Shown piece by piece: positions 35,690-47,771 of a stretch of 64,000 bases of DNA. The stretch's first letter is position 1, and the number at the start of each line of letters is the position of its first letter. Location: contig NC_135140.1 in NCBI RefSeq assembly GCF_051014445.1, forward strand, positions 16,609,501 to 16,673,500. The letters are read 5' to 3'. The DNA is from Colletes latitarsis (Eukaryota; Arthropoda; Insecta; Hymenoptera; Colletidae). The position numbers were made by a program, and so were the translations under genes. Under the pieces are notes generated by a model. The model searched no databases, was not told the origin of the DNA, and saw nothing but the letters and a program-made list of their open reading frames with translations.

Positions 35690-36370
35690 ATGATGCCCCC
35701 ATCAAAGAATAAAGTTTGACAAAAAGAAACGACCAGACCGATGGATATCAATATCCACCATTCTCGCTCGCTGATCGGATTCCAATCTCCCGGAATCGTC
35801 TCCCCATCGTCGTGACGCCCGGCGTCGAGCGGCACCGATTGTGCCTCGCCCGAACGCGGTCGGCATATTTATATTTCAGAATTTTCATTGTGAATCGGTT
35901 TCTGGGCCACGAGATACGAAACCCCCGTCGCAGGGGTAGGGCGGGAGGCGTGGTTCGGTAGTCCGTCTATTGAAAACCGGCCGCGGACGGCCGTGAGTAG
36001 TACTGTCGTTCGATAAACGGCGTCTTTCGGTTCAAAGATAAGAATCTCGGATTCGAGGTCAGCCAAGCAGTCCTCGAGGCCTCCTTTGGCCATCGGCAAA
36101 TTTCGAAAGGGCGCTCGACCTCGTACGAGGTGGCAACCGGGCCGGCGGGGGTGTGTGTGGGCGGGCTACCATGCCTGCACGCGTCCCTGTGTATTTGTAC
36201 GCGTGTGTATGTATGTTTGTGTGTACGTGTACGTGTAACCGAACGAGACCGGGACGATCGAGATGAATTGGAGTGACATCGCCGGAGGGGTGACGAGGGA
36301 CAGTATCTAATATCCGCGACGAAGGGAGAGGGGGTGGTTCGTATTGTAAGTAGATTTTTTCTTTCTTTTT
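35690..36370. promoter_or_regulatory. GC-rich block with GT-rich tract
   Basis: The segment 35750-36340 is CpG-rich. A GT-rich stretch (GTGTGTATGTATGTTTGTGT) lies near 36201-36222. A donor consensus GTAAGT at 36346 follows GGTTCGTATT. No in-frame ATG leads convincingly to it, so a non-coding first exon is possible. Confidence 0.3.
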
Positions 36371-36778
36371 TTAATATGGCCAGGCGAGCCTCTCGTTTTT
36401 CACGTGTACGATCAACCCGAAAGGAGCCTGGGACGGGGGTGTAGGGGGGTGCTCGATACCGTTGCGGAAGGTCAAGCGTCCTCCGAGCCAGACAATGAAG
36501 CACTTCTTGCCCTCCTGGACGTGTACAATGTGTGTCCAGCTTCGACGTGTACCGTCAATTATTTCTTCGGCTATGCTGGGTGCTCCTGGTACCCCAGGAA
36601 TTCGGGGGACTCGGAGCGCATGAAGTGTTCTTTTCTTCGGGATTAAAACACTTAGGATTCTTGACGTAAGGGCAGGGATGGGGGAGCGAAAGATTAGTCG
36701 AGGGGAATCGTGAAAGGAGTCGAGTGATTTTTGGTTAAAAGTAGACATTAAGAAGATCGAGGGGTAGACTTCCGACAC
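36371..36778 (-). CDS. Uncertain ORF, no family recognised
   Basis: An open frame of 135 codons contains SIAEEIIDGTRRSWTHIVHV and QEGKKCFIVWLGGRLTFRNG. The central part reads like a globular protein, and the block is GC-richer than its flanks. However, the plus strand is also open over 80 codons, the start is not well supported and no clear splice sites bound it. It may be a gene remnant. I do not assign a function. Confidence 0.2.
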   Translation of the reverse strand: MSEVYPSIFLMSTFNQKSLDSFHDSPRLIFRSPIPALTSRILSVLIPKKRTLHALRVPRIPGVPGAPSIAEEIIDGTRRSWTHIVHVQEGKKCFIVWLGGRLTFRNGIEHPPTPPSQAPFGLIVHVKNERLAWPY

Positions 36779-36944
36779 AATAGGAATCGAAATTCCTATC
36801 GAGGAGTCTTACTTTTCTTTCTTTTGTCCATGTTAACTGACTGTTTTGATGATCAAATACAGCTTGTCGTTTCCTTCGATATTTCTCTCTTCGGGGTGTA
36901 CCTACTCTAAAATAATAATAGTTCAGGACTTATATTAACGCCTT

Positions 36945-37334
36945 ATGACCTCGCTGAATCTGTTTACCAAAATGGTGGTCACTCGTAACAAAAAAATCAA
37001 CCGCAAACCTAGAAATAAGTCGCCTGAACTTCCGCGACGGTTCAACTGCCAAACAATTCCGTTTCTCGAGTACACAAAAATTCGCCGCAGAGACCGTACC
37101 CTCGAAGTCTGGACTCGGCTGGCAAATAAATCACCGAGCTTCGTATCAAGCCCCAATTTCAAATACACTCCAGACTTGTTCGACGAACTCTATTTTCGTG
37201 GCGACGAGGGGGCGGGGGGTGGCTCTCGTCGCGGTTTGGAAACGGGGCTGAAAACATTCCGACGGCAAGATGCAGCCCCCTTTCGGGCCCACGAGACGAT
37301 CGATATCGAATTACAGAGGGTGTACACCCCCTGA
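36945..37334 (+). CDS. Uncertain 129-codon ORF, no family recognised
   Basis: A real ATG opens a basic protein beginning MTSLNLFTKMVVTRNKKINR, with a stop after IDIELQRVYTP. It contains a Gly-rich stretch near residue 92 that comes from a GGGGCGGGGGGTGG tract. Minus-strand frames overlap its 3' half. I see no domain, signal peptide or splice context. It is listed because it is the longest ATG-started plus-strand frame in this part of the window. Confidence 0.18.
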   Translation: MTSLNLFTKMVVTRNKKINRKPRNKSPELPRRFNCQTIPFLEYTKIRRRDRTLEVWTRLANKSPSFVSSPNFKYTPDLFDELYFRGDEGAGGGSRRGLETGLKTFRRQDAAPFRAHETIDIELQRVYTP

Positions 37335-37978
37335 TATCTATACACCGGATCACCGAGACACGTGGACGTCCAGAGTGTGATCGAAATCTGTGGTGCAACC
37401 GGGGAAAACATTATTCCGTCTGTGGAAACGGACGACGGACAGATATTGCACACTGGGTGTCCGACAAATCTGTCAACTACAGACTTAGAACAAATTTTAA
37501 GTCAAAATATAGTCGAAGTAATATTACAATAATTTCGAAGGGTCGAGAGGAAAAAATTACATAAAGAAAGGTAGATAATCCCCGGACGCAATTGTTACGC
37601 GGAAAAATTTGTAACCAAATCATTGTTTCCAGTGATAAGCTCCTTACAGAGGAAAAGGAAACCAGTCTCGCGAGTCTGTTTTCTGGGTCAGAAAGCGCTT
37701 TACGCAGAGGCAGTCGTTTTGGTACATCCTGTTATAATTTTCAGCCTCTGATAAGGTTAAAACAGTGGCGCGCGATCCCAGTTCTCTCGACGCAAACGTA
37801 ACTGTCTTCCACACACAGGGTGACCTATTTCAATTCACGAAATAGGTGTATTTCAGAAACTGCAAAACGACTTGACTCTTTCATTGCTGTTGGCGTTTAT
37901 AGGTGCTCGACAAAAGCACCGCGTGCTATCGATATCTACGGAATGATAACAAAAATTCCATATCTTTCACTCGTGGTC
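37335..37978. other. No gene seen
   Basis: The composition is mixed. Short unsupported frames lie at 37592 and 37820. Nothing recognisable. Confidence 0.45.
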
Positions 37979-38275
37979 GATTCTTCGTGTCAAAAGGAGT
38001 CGAAAAGCCCTCTACCATTTTGCAATCTAAAGCTTTTCTACCAAGATGCGAACAGTTGAAGTATCCCGGTGCACGTGAAATCAATTCGATGTTAGCAAAA
38101 AATTTGCATTTTTCAGGATCAATTCTTCGCGTCAAAAGGAGTCGAAAAGTCCTGTACCATTTTGCAATCTGAAGTTTCGTTGCCGAGATATAAAATGTTT
38201 GGTTGCGCCGCACGAACTTTAACTGCTCATATCTCGATAACGAATCGTCAGATTGCAAAATGGAAAAGGACACTT
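37979..38275. repeat. Two direct copies and one inverted copy of a repeat
   Basis: TTCTTCGYGTCAAAAGGAGT recurs at 37981 and 38123 (period 142), each followed by ACCATTTTGCAATCT. An inverted copy of the second half lies at 38225-38272 (AGATTGCAAAATGGAAAAGG), so 38145-38272 can fold into a hairpin. Confidence 0.7.
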
Positions 38276-38969
38276 CGATTTGTAATTTAAAACAAACGAT
38301 ACATAAAACATGACATAATAGTAAATATACATAGAATCACAAGCTTTTCCCAATATGCGGTGAACGCACATGGGCGTTCGAGCACCGTTCGCGATCAACC
38401 TGAAAGCGTCTCTCCCGCACGGAGGGGTCGATCGCTATTATACGCTACCACTTTATCGTCCGAGTCAGCCGCAGAAAAAGGGTTGAAAAAATTTGCACCT
38501 CGGCAATGTTCGTCACTCTGTTTTTCTCTCATCCGGCGGAGCACTTAATTCATTCGTTCGCTCGGTGTCCGCCGATTGCGCACGCTTCTTTGCCGCCATG
38601 CAAATCACTGCTCGCCGGCTAATGAATTATTTAAACGTCCGCGATCTGGGCTCCTTGCGATGCATGGTCTCGTGCGCACGCATTTCTCGACGACAGTCAA
38701 CAAATTTACGCTCCGTTCCTCGACCATGTCGCGTGACGACGTCTTCATCGTCTACTCTGGTCGAAAAGGTTCGAAACATCGACGAATTCTCGCAAAACCT
38801 GCACCCTCGTTACACTTTCGCTTGTATCTACAGAGGATATTATACTCCTTTTCTTCAAAGTAAATAGATTTTTCGTAAATCGTTAAGCGAAACAAATTAA
38901 AAGACACTTTACTTTCGCTCGAAACGAAGCGCGTCTTCAGAGTTTCTTTGTAGCTGAAGTTTGGTCGTT
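38276..38969. other. GC-richer block, no gene recognised
   Basis: The segment 38370-38820 is GC-richer, with overlapping plus-strand frames (38360, 38493, 38576) of up to 124 codons in different phases. None shows a domain, and different frames compete, so composition is the likely cause. Confidence 0.3.
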
Positions 38970-39385
38970 CTATGTAAATTTCCTCAAAGTCTACGGTCCC
39001 TTTATTCCATTTTCAGGTAGTTCGACTAGTAGATTGTTGGCTGCCGCGAGTTTATTCTCGAAGATACGCGAAAATTGATGGGCCAAGCATCGGGGACGCT
39101 TTTCTTACTCCTTTCACGGTGATCGAAGTTCCTTCAGGATTTCTTTCAGTTTATATTTAAACTTTCTTTGTGTTCCAACTTTGGAAGACGTTACATATAA
39201 ATTCTGTGGAAGTCGATGGTCCCTTTGTTGCACTTTCACCTGGTTCGACTAGTACATTGTTGGGTGTCGCGAGTTTATTCTCCGGAAGCTTGAAAATTGG
39301 GGGACCAAGCTTTCGAGACACTCTGCTTTCATTCCGTTCGCTCTGAATGAAGTTCCTTTAGGGTTTCTTTAAGTTTCCACCCTTT
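38970..39385 (+). repeat. Two-copy tandem duplication, 223 bp period
   Basis: GGTCCCTTT at 38995 and 39218 mark the two copies. Both continue with GGTTCGACTAGTA-like, GCGAGTTTATTCTC and GACCAAGC blocks and end in GAAGTTCCTT and TTTCTTT. Divergence is about one base in five by eye. Confidence 0.7.
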
Positions 39386-41576
39386 GAATCGGTCACAATG
39401 AACATTGTGTACTTTGACGGAATCGATAAATCTGGCCGATCAAACGATGCGTTCTCAGATATTGTCCATTCCGTGAAATCAAGCTTCGTGACTTTTGTGT
39501 TCAAGTTAGGCACGTGCAAGGTCCACGTGCTGGTCTTTAAGTGTACCTTATTCGAAATTACTATGATAATCTTTCAGCAGTAGTAAAAAATGTCTATTTT
39601 ACAATAATTATTGGTCATTTCTTTGAAAGTAATAGTAAATCAGAGTAGATTTTGAGGTCTATAATGTTATAAATATTTTAGTCTGAATTGTTAATGCGTC
39701 TTTTAGATTATAAAAATTGGTTAATTTGCATTGATCGTTGCTCGTAATTGCTACGAATGAAAATCAAGAATTGTACTCTTTCCATACAAGCTGAGCCGTT
39801 GAAATTGATTGTTTTATTTGAAAGCATTTTGTTGTCTGAAATGTGCCATTAAAAAGGAAAAGTATGTTTTCAAATAACGAGCCTTTTGTCTCTGCACCGA
39901 AGGGTTTTGTTTCAAGGATTTATTGTTCGTGTTTTTTGGCAATCGAAAAAATCATAAAATTAATTGACGGCATTGTTAAACCTGGCACTGGTAATTTTGC
40001 AAAAAGAAACATTCTTCACTATTGGATGTCCAATCCCGAATTTGTATATTTTCGTCGAATGCATAGTGTTTCGATTACACGTGCTAGATGGACCATTTTT
40101 TTATTTTTTATCGAAACCAAATGTGGTCTGGAAAAGTGAATACACATATTTAAAATCCGTTCGTTAGTTTTAAACAATAAAAGGAAAACATATGTTGCCT
40201 GTGAATTGAGCTAAAAAGCAAAATGAAATTGTATTCAACAATTTCGAAAACTTGTAGGAAATTTTGAGGGAGCAATTAGTGTCTATTGTTCTTGAAACTT
40301 AACCTATAAAAAATACAAATGAAAAGTGCTTATTTTGGTTAAAAATTTCCACCATAATTTTGTAAAACACGATTAATTGATAAATTAATTTAAGAGCCCG
40401 TGATGTTAATAATCATAATTGGAGAGTTGTTAAATGAACGAAACAATATTCTTCTAAATGAAATAAACCATTGAAGAAATACTGAGAAAAAAATTCTGTT
40501 ATTTTTCATTGTCTTGATATTGGATAAAACGTGGAATATTTTTTTTAATTAACTAAATTATGAGTTTTGTCCGGCTTTGCAATAATCGAAACACCGTGGA
40601 ATGTGACGAATTAATTCTGACCTTTTCTTTCCCTTTTATACAGTTGCCATGGAATTGAGAACCGACATGCCGCGAAACACGAAAAGCGTCCGTCACAGAA
40701 GCTCGAAACCTCCTGGCCATTTTCCTTGTAAGTCCAACAAGATTACTTTTGAAAGTTACTCGTCGGTTTCTTGGGTTGGGTAGCTCGTCGTGGTTATGAG
40801 ACTGGTATTCGCTTACAAAGTGAAACGAAATGGTGCAAAGTTCAGCGTGGGTCATCGGAGACCCACGCCATAGAATACGAAAATAAATTTCTCTTCGTAA
40901 CTACTCCAAAATTGAATAAGCTGTTGGTACTCTGATAACTCGATGTTTGGGCGTTTAAAATTAAGTTGATATTTGTTTAAATACTGCTTAAAAATTCTTT
41001 CTTTGAAACATAATCACACTTTCAACATACAAATAATTTCAACGTTAATATTTAGGCGTTGTTTTCTTTTCCCGTGTTGATATAACTTTAAAATTAAGCA
41101 TTTATTGATATTTATTCACGCAATATTTCCTTCTCATCCCTCATAAATATTTACATTATCAATGATCGTGTTTTTCGTGGACCACTTCCATAATAAATTC
41201 ACATTAAAATCGATATCAGTACCATTCGTTTCGTATTGTTACATCTTTTCATCAAAGCATTTATCGATTGCAATTTTACTACATGAAACATAATAACCTG
41301 ATCAATTCTAGGACAGTATACCATTTCATTGTCAAAAAACGTGTCCTTCGTGGGTCACGTGTTAACTGCCCTTTCCCAATAAAATCGCGTCATCGAAGTT
41401 TTATTTCTTTTATGACCGTAAGTTAAAAAAAACAAATTAAACAAAAATTCTCAGCTAATTTTTACGAGAAAAATGTGATAATTTTGAACGACACGCGTCA
41501 ACGATTTTTTCAATGGGGGTTCCCTTTTCGTAGATTCTGGTTGACGCCATTTTTACGGTCAATATTTCCCCGCGAC
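39386..41576. other. AT-rich DNA, no gene seen
   Basis: A somewhat GC-richer part at 40600-40870 holds a 100-codon minus-strand frame without a domain. A short inverted motif, GCACGTGCAAGGTCCACGTGC, lies near 39510. The rest is AT-rich. Confidence 0.45.
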
Positions 41577-41910
41577 TAGATGTCACCTCTTACTCGGCCA
41601 ACCCTCACCCCTCGCAACTTGTGCCACCCTCCGTGCGATAGCGCCACTGGCATGTTTCCAATTTCCACGAGGCTGAGGCTCTTTGTTCGTCGCATTCTAT
41701 CGCTGGTTTCTTGCTCCCGTTTCGAGTCGCTAAATTTATTCGTCACTCGCCGTGTCGACCTTTTCACTGGCGCAGAAACGGTTCGAGTATGATACACGGA
41801 ATTCACTGTGGATTGATGGAAAGTAAAAGTCCCCTAACGGGGTCAGTTCGCGTCGAGTTCTTACCATGAGGAACGCGAATCGGTAACGTAACGGACGTTA
41901 CGTAACGCGG
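41577..41910. promoter_or_regulatory. Small GC-rich island with inverted motif
   Basis: This is a CpG-rich block within AT-rich DNA, open on both strands. At about 41883-41906 an imperfect palindrome (GTAACGTAACGG then ACGTTACGTAAC) could be a protein-binding site. No gene is recognised. Confidence 0.25.
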
Positions 41911-43660
41911 ATGGAATTTTTGGGACACGCCGGGCTACTGAATTCTGACACTTTTCAAACTTACGCGTTTAAGCTGAATTTATCGAGAATTTATTCTTTG
42001 CAAGATAATATCTTCAAACTCCCTTCGTCCACACTATGGAACTTCGATTTCCTGACGTGTCAATATTTTGTTATTTCATAGACAAGAATCTAAAATGTTT
42101 ACTACGTAATGTGGTTAACGAAAGTATATTATTATTTTTACGAGACACAATTTTCGTCGAAACATTGTACTAGTTTCTTAGAATTTTTTGTTAAGTCGAA
42201 GGAAATTTGGACTTTTTTTTATTGGCTAATAAAATTCCTTTGAGAATGTTCACCGTCGACTGGATGGTGCTAATGACGTCGTAGAATTTTTATGATATTT
42301 TTTACGGGTAATATAGTTTCCTTTGAATTTAGCGATTACAGCTAATTATATCAAGATTAATGGTCTCATAGATTTTTTATGCTCCTTTTCGTTGTGTCTG
42401 AAACACATTTTTTATGCTATTTCGCAGCTAACAAACATTTATATACGCTATATAATTAATTTTAAAAATATACACAGTATTCATAATCATATTTTGTTCA
42501 TATATATTTTAATTGAAAGTATAGATTTTCCATTCAAAATTACTATCGAATAATTCTAAAAATAATATCGTACGCAAGTTTGTCTGATACTCTCGTTGAT
42601 AGTGTGCAAGAAGCAAACACTGGATTAATTTTTATAAATTTATAATGCATCGTCGTTGTTAGGTTAGTTACTTATATCGCAATTCATCATCGTTGTGTCA
42701 TTGCTATGACATCTCGGGTATTGCATCCAATTCATATAGGTGCGTGGACGTTATGCAAAGAAACGAATGTCGCTTACGAAATTGATGACGTAACAAAATC
42801 TGGGATGAAAATCGTACATCTAGGAAATTAAAAATAACCATAAGTTATCGAAGCCTTGGAAATACACGATATAACCGACATTATTTTTATAAACGCTTGC
42901 GTGTAAATTCGATATTTAAAAATTTCTAATTCGTGTTTTCGTAATTTTTTAATTTCTGTACCCATCGTGTTCCGTTTACTCAAATTCGGATGCTTCTTGC
43001 TCCTGTTTTAAATAGTCGATACTCTATACATAAATCTCAATAATAATTGTAATCGCTCGTAAATCATTTGGCACTCGAGATATTTTGAAATGCAACCAGT
43101 ATTGTCTTTCGAGTACTGTTTAACGCCGTTTTGATCGAGCGACCGAGAAGTCAAGGATTAGTCTGGCGGATAAATTTTGATAGTCCTCGAATTATCGTGG
43201 GCGCGCTTGACCTTAACACTGATTGGTCGATACCTTAAAATAGCGCGGCGAGCATCTGATAACGCGGTTTATTTATAAATCTGACTCAACATTTTCGTAG
43301 CCGCGCACGACGCGTTTATTGCACGGATATTCATCTATTTTATCGCTATCTATTCAATATCGCTGAACACCCTTATCAATTTCTCGAATTAACTAAATGT
43401 ATTAAAATCATAAATATGGATAAACGATATAGTATTCTCAAAATCAAATAAATCTTTAAACAAACAGTGATGATATTAACATTGCAACAATTACTGCAAT
43501 AACTGGAATAATAATAACATACGACAATAACAAGAACGCCAAAACAATAAAAATAACATCGGGTCAAAAGTGCGGAAAAAAAGTAATTCTTCCTCCAGAA
43601 TATATACAGTGTCCCTAAAGAATTCAACGAAGTTGAACCAACCCTTTTTCCATTTAAATT
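41911..43660. other. AT-rich DNA, no gene seen
   Basis: The frame at 42323-42553 is an Ile/Phe-rich translation of AT sequence. A minor GC-richer patch lies near 43120-43330. Nothing recognisable. Confidence 0.5.
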
Positions 43661-43878
43661 CATGATTTCTCCAGCGAGCTTAAAATTCCACCGAACTCGC
43701 GACATCGGATAAGAAAGTGCCGCGAACTCGACCGCCCACGCATCGCCTCGGCGTTCGGTTGCACATTTTTCTTGCAAAATACGCGCCGCCCTTGGGAAAT
43801 TATTGTCTCGGCAAATGAATGGTACGCGCGACGAGTGTGTACCGGCTGCGCGAGCCTATAATTGGGGCAAGAAAGTCG

Positions 43879-44091
43879 ATGGTTCTTGTTGTCTTTGCCG
43901 CCTCCATTGTTATCCAAGTCAATGGAGCTGAGAGGCACTCGGTGGTAGACAAAGAAAATTCTGTCTACGCAGGCAGTTGGCATCGAGAGTATTTGCCCGC
44001 AAATATTTCTTTATTTAATGGTCATTTCCGATCGCGGGAACGTTGTGGAAGGGATGCTTCTTATTTAGAAAGCGTCGACGCGACGGCATAG
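43879..44091 (+). CDS. Candidate small secreted peptide
   Basis: The ATG at 43879 starts a 70-codon frame whose first 17 residues (MVLVVFAASIVIQVNGA) look like a cleavable signal peptide. Then comes a polar, charged stretch (ERHSVVDKENSVYAGSW ... RSRERCGRDASYLES) to the TAG at 44089. The same frame is open to an earlier ATG at 43819. There is one cysteine and no dibasic-bounded repeat. A minus-strand frame overlaps. A neuropeptide- or venom-type precursor is possible but not shown; chance is a real alternative. Confidence 0.2.
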   Translation: MVLVVFAASIVIQVNGAERHSVVDKENSVYAGSWHREYLPANISLFNGHFRSRERCGRDASYLESVDATA

Positions 44092-44241
44092 TCATCGATC
44101 AGCCACCAGGTCGGATTCATGAACGTTTATGGTTACGTTACGCTCTGCTAGCAAACTTTCGTAATACTCCGACATAAATATTTCAAAGTTCCGTTCGATG
44201 TTTCTCTTGTTTATTAATAAATTACAATGTTTGGCAATTTG

Positions 44242-44630
44242 AATGGGAGATTCTAGAGGCCAAAATAAAACGAAAATCAAGAATACCAATTTGTTTATTG
44301 ATGCTTCGTTAAAAAGTTATTAACGTTTAAAGAAAATTTTTCGGTGAAAAAAAAAATTTCAAATCGTTTTAGAAAAATTATTTTTAGATGCGAGGGTTAA
44401 TTACAGTTATTTTTGGTGAATACACACACCCCCGAAATCCTACGCACTTTCGAGAAAAAAATTCCTTACCGAAAATGTAATGTCTGACCATGCATTGACA
44501 TGTTTCCCTGAAATTTTTCGGCGATACAAAATTTTTCCAAATCGTTCAGGAAAAATTATTTTCAGTTTCGGGGGTCAATTACAATCATTTTTGGTCAATA
44601 GACATACCATCGAAATCCTACGCACTTTCA
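44242..44630 (-). mobile_element. Family A element, copy 4 (two internal modules)
   Basis: It starts inside the element at GGGAGATTCTAGAGGCCAAA, without the outer TACAGGGTG end. It passes through TTATTAACGTTTAAAG and then carries the GAAAATTTTTCGGTG ... CGAAATCCTACGCACTTTC module twice in tandem (from about 44335 and 44510). No right terminal repeat is present. Confidence 0.65.
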
Positions 44631-44759
44631 ATTCAAACTGCTATCATTGTAAATCCCTGTACAATATGAAATCCACCAATCTAATTGAGACTCCACTGTA
44701 CCAAGTGTCACTCTAAAGCTCGCTTAAAACACCATCAGCCTAAAACCTGATCGCGCATT

Positions 44760-45839
44760 AATCAGCGGAGACCAACAATCAACGCAAAGCCCTCAAACGA
44801 ACGAACCGAAAAATCGAGGGATCTCGGCGTCGACGATCGGGCAACGAGTGCGCCTAAAAAGGCAGCGCAGTGGAAAAGAAGGGCACGAGAGTAAAATCGA
44901 GGGTCGAACGGGGAACGGTGTGTGCGCAGCCGCGCGACCGCTCGATGTCGCGAGAGCAGTCATCGCGGAGAGTGACGAGTTTTCGCCGCGTGTACACGTA
45001 TATATCAGGCGGGAGGAGCGGTCGTCCAGGGTGCGGGATCGCGTTAATCGGTGACAGGGACACGGTGACACGGAGTGCTGGGGAGGCAGTGGTCAATTAG
45101 ACACGAAACGAGGCGATCAGCGCCGGAAGCTGGTCTCGCAGAGGCCCTCCGTGTGCAACGTGCGCGAGCTTCCATGGCCGCTGGGACACGATCGAAGCCG
45201 TTTCCAACGACGGGATACGCTGGCGGGGACCGAGGCGCGAGGGATCCTTGGTGAAAAATGACATGGACTGTTCGCGACGTGACGTTTCGGCGTAGGTGCG
45301 AGGAACCTGGTGCGTCGATCACGGGGAGACCGACCGATCGTCAGTACGAGCGGACCTGCGGTTTCCGGGAGTACCGCGCGGCCTCTTGAAGCATTCCCCA
45401 CGATCGATCCCCCGGAGCATGACCTTCGAGTCACGTGTGTGCCGCGAACCGACACGCAAGTCACCGATACACGAGTGCTTCCGACTCGCGAGACGGACTG
45501 GACATCGATCACGGGGATCGCGCGCCGCGGCGAACTTTCCGTGGCTGACGCGTCGCGGGGATTTCCCCGTTCCGGTTTCCGGCCCGAACGCGACACTGCC
45601 ACCAGAGACGGGATCGATACGGGCCGCGGGAAAGTCGGGAAGAGGAAGGAACCGAGACAGGACCAGGTTCAACGCGTAGACGTCGATGACGTCGTTCGGG
45701 ACGATCTCCCTGACACCTGCCGTATGGATCCACGAGGAACCCGCTCACAGACTCCCCTAGATCGGCCAACTGTTGTTTTTCTACGATCAGAGTGCTCTTG
45801 TTTCTCGCAAAGGGTCTGTTTTCTTCCAAGACACCACCG
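44760..45839 (+). promoter_or_regulatory. Large CpG island, putative promoter and 5' UTR
   Basis: From about 44800 the DNA is strongly CpG-rich. Long frames run through it on both strands (up to 207 codons plus and 161 minus), Arg/Thr/Ser-rich and without domains. This is the expected look of an insect promoter and untranslated leader, not of genes. It lies upstream of the candidate exon at 47772. Confidence 0.4.
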
Positions 45840-46460
45840 TGCAATCGACGACGACAGTGTTCTTGGGGTTTCGTCGACTCTCTGTCGCGGAGCAATGTTA
45901 ACAAGGATCATTTGTGACCACCTACTAGGTTGAGGTTCGTTGACGACTGCAGTGTTCTTGGGGTTAGGTCCTCGTGCTCTAGAGCAATACTAACCTCAAA
46001 GTTTCTTCGAAGACCCAAAACTGAAACCCAGGAGGTATCCGACAATAACTAACATCAACCTTCTTGGGATTCGTTGGCTCCCCGTCTAGGTCTCCAGAAA
46101 CCCACTTTGAAAGTAAAAGCGATTAACAATGGAATCAGAGTTTCGATAAGTCCTCGGTGTTTCGTTGATCCTCGCGTGTCAGAGCAATACCTCAAAGATT
46201 CCCAAATCCGGGAACGATCGACAATACCAGTGTTCTAATTTTTACACAGAGAATCCCGAGCCTAGTTAACCGTGACATTCGATATTCAACGACAGTGTTC
46301 TCTGTCGACCCTAACGCTTGATACTCCGTTCCCAGAAAGCCGATAACTGTGATTGCTCCAATTTCGTTGACCCTGTATCGAAACAATGGCGAGGAACGCT
46401 CTTCCCCCGAACTTAACATCGAAGTCCCCCAAACCAGACTACTCGTCCGTGTTTCCAAAT
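45840..46460 (+). repeat. Degenerate tandem array with CAGTGTTCTTGGGG units
   Basis: Diverged units resembling CGACGACAGTGTTCTTGGGG, a following GGTTTCGTTGA and GTCAGAGCAATACTAAC recur at about 45850, 45945, 46145 and 46285, with weaker copies between. Unit length is roughly 100 bases but irregular. It lies inside the GC-rich leader region. Confidence 0.5.
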
Positions 46461-47771
46461 CTCGTGGATCTCTTCGTCGTCGCATCGATATGACAATATA
46501 AAAAAAGATATCAAAACTCAGGACTACTCCACAAGTCCGTTCGATTATCCGTCTTTGAGAAACCGATACGTCCCCCTCCGGATGCTCTGATCGATCTTTC
46601 CGTTAAACTGTCCTCAGATCGATCGGACGAAACGGTGATACACGCAGAGCTTACTGTTCAGTTTTCTACGAGCAGGGTTTTGTATTTAGCGTAATCTAGA
46701 TCGATACGAAGCCTTGATCCTTGATCCCTCAAGGTGACCTGTCGACGTCCCTCGAAGACGATCTTTCCAATTCGTCCTCGAGCAGCTTTCGTACGTCCAG
46801 CGGGGTTCGCAGAAATTTGCTATGCCGATTCCTGGCTACGCTTTGGTTCGTCGAGAACGCGAGAGGCCAGTTTCAACGCGCATGTCCAGTGCCTTGACTA
46901 CCGAGACGCCTGTACCTTGGCCGACGTCGCGAGCCACTAAGGCGCCCGGTCGGCGCGCGGGTGCGGGGGCGAGACGCACATATCAAAGCTCCGCCGTGTG
47001 CTTGGAATAAAGTAGTCGCGATAAAAAGCAGGCTCTGTCACTCGCGCCTGGACGGTGAAACAAACGGTTGGATCGTTGAGCACCGAACGTAAGGAATCGT
47101 CAACCGTCTCGATAATTAATTGGCTGTGCTGTTACCTTTCATCAGAGCTTAACTAACGCGTAGGGGAAGAGATATTTTTGCTACGTACGTCCCTGTCAGC
47201 GTCGTCCACGGAAGGATCGGAAGAAGAGGTCCTTTCTAGCGTTCGAGGTGCACGTGGAGGAGGATCATGCGTGGAGACTGCTCGGTACCGTCCACAGACT
47301 GACATCAGTCGTCAGAGTTCAGATTTAAGGATTCACAAGTGATAGTGTTTGGACTCCAAGAGAGTTTCAGGGTACACGTGGTCAGATTCGAGGATTCATC
47401 AGTGGACTGTGTTAAAGTTGAACTTTCGAAGGGTCCAGTTAGACGTATACGTGGACTATCGAGTCCAAGACACCTTCTCTAGTGTCAGAGACCAGTGGTG
47501 GACTTTAGAGGATTCCAAGTTCCGCTCAAACCTGGACCTCCCCATCTTGGGTTCTGAATGCACGTGGACAGCATGTCGTTTCGCAACATCCTGCGAAAGT
47601 GCATCGACAAAACGCGTCAGATAATAGGCCACGCGCTGAAGAGGTGAACCATCGAGGATCAATCCTTGAGAGAACACGTAGAACAGACGAGAACGATGTC
47701 GAGCGATAGGTGATCGCTGGGATAGTCAGCACCAGGTGGAACAGAGGCGAATAGGAAGCATCCCAGAAAGC
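46461..47771 (+). promoter_or_regulatory. GC-rich region with possible TATA variant and a GTGGACT-rich repeat
   Basis: This part is CpG-rich from 46730. A TATA-like GCGATAAAAAGC lies at 47018, about 30 bases before GTCACTCGCG. Diverged units containing GTGGACT or GGATTCA recur at 47280-47530. If the TATA variant is used, the first exon would run from about 47050 to the donor at 47888, with a long leader. Confidence 0.35.

Noticed and set aside
45310..45933. 207-codon plus-strand ORF in the CpG island
   Set aside because: It starts at GTG and overlaps open frames on the other strand. Arg/Thr-rich composition without a domain points to a GC-rich leader.
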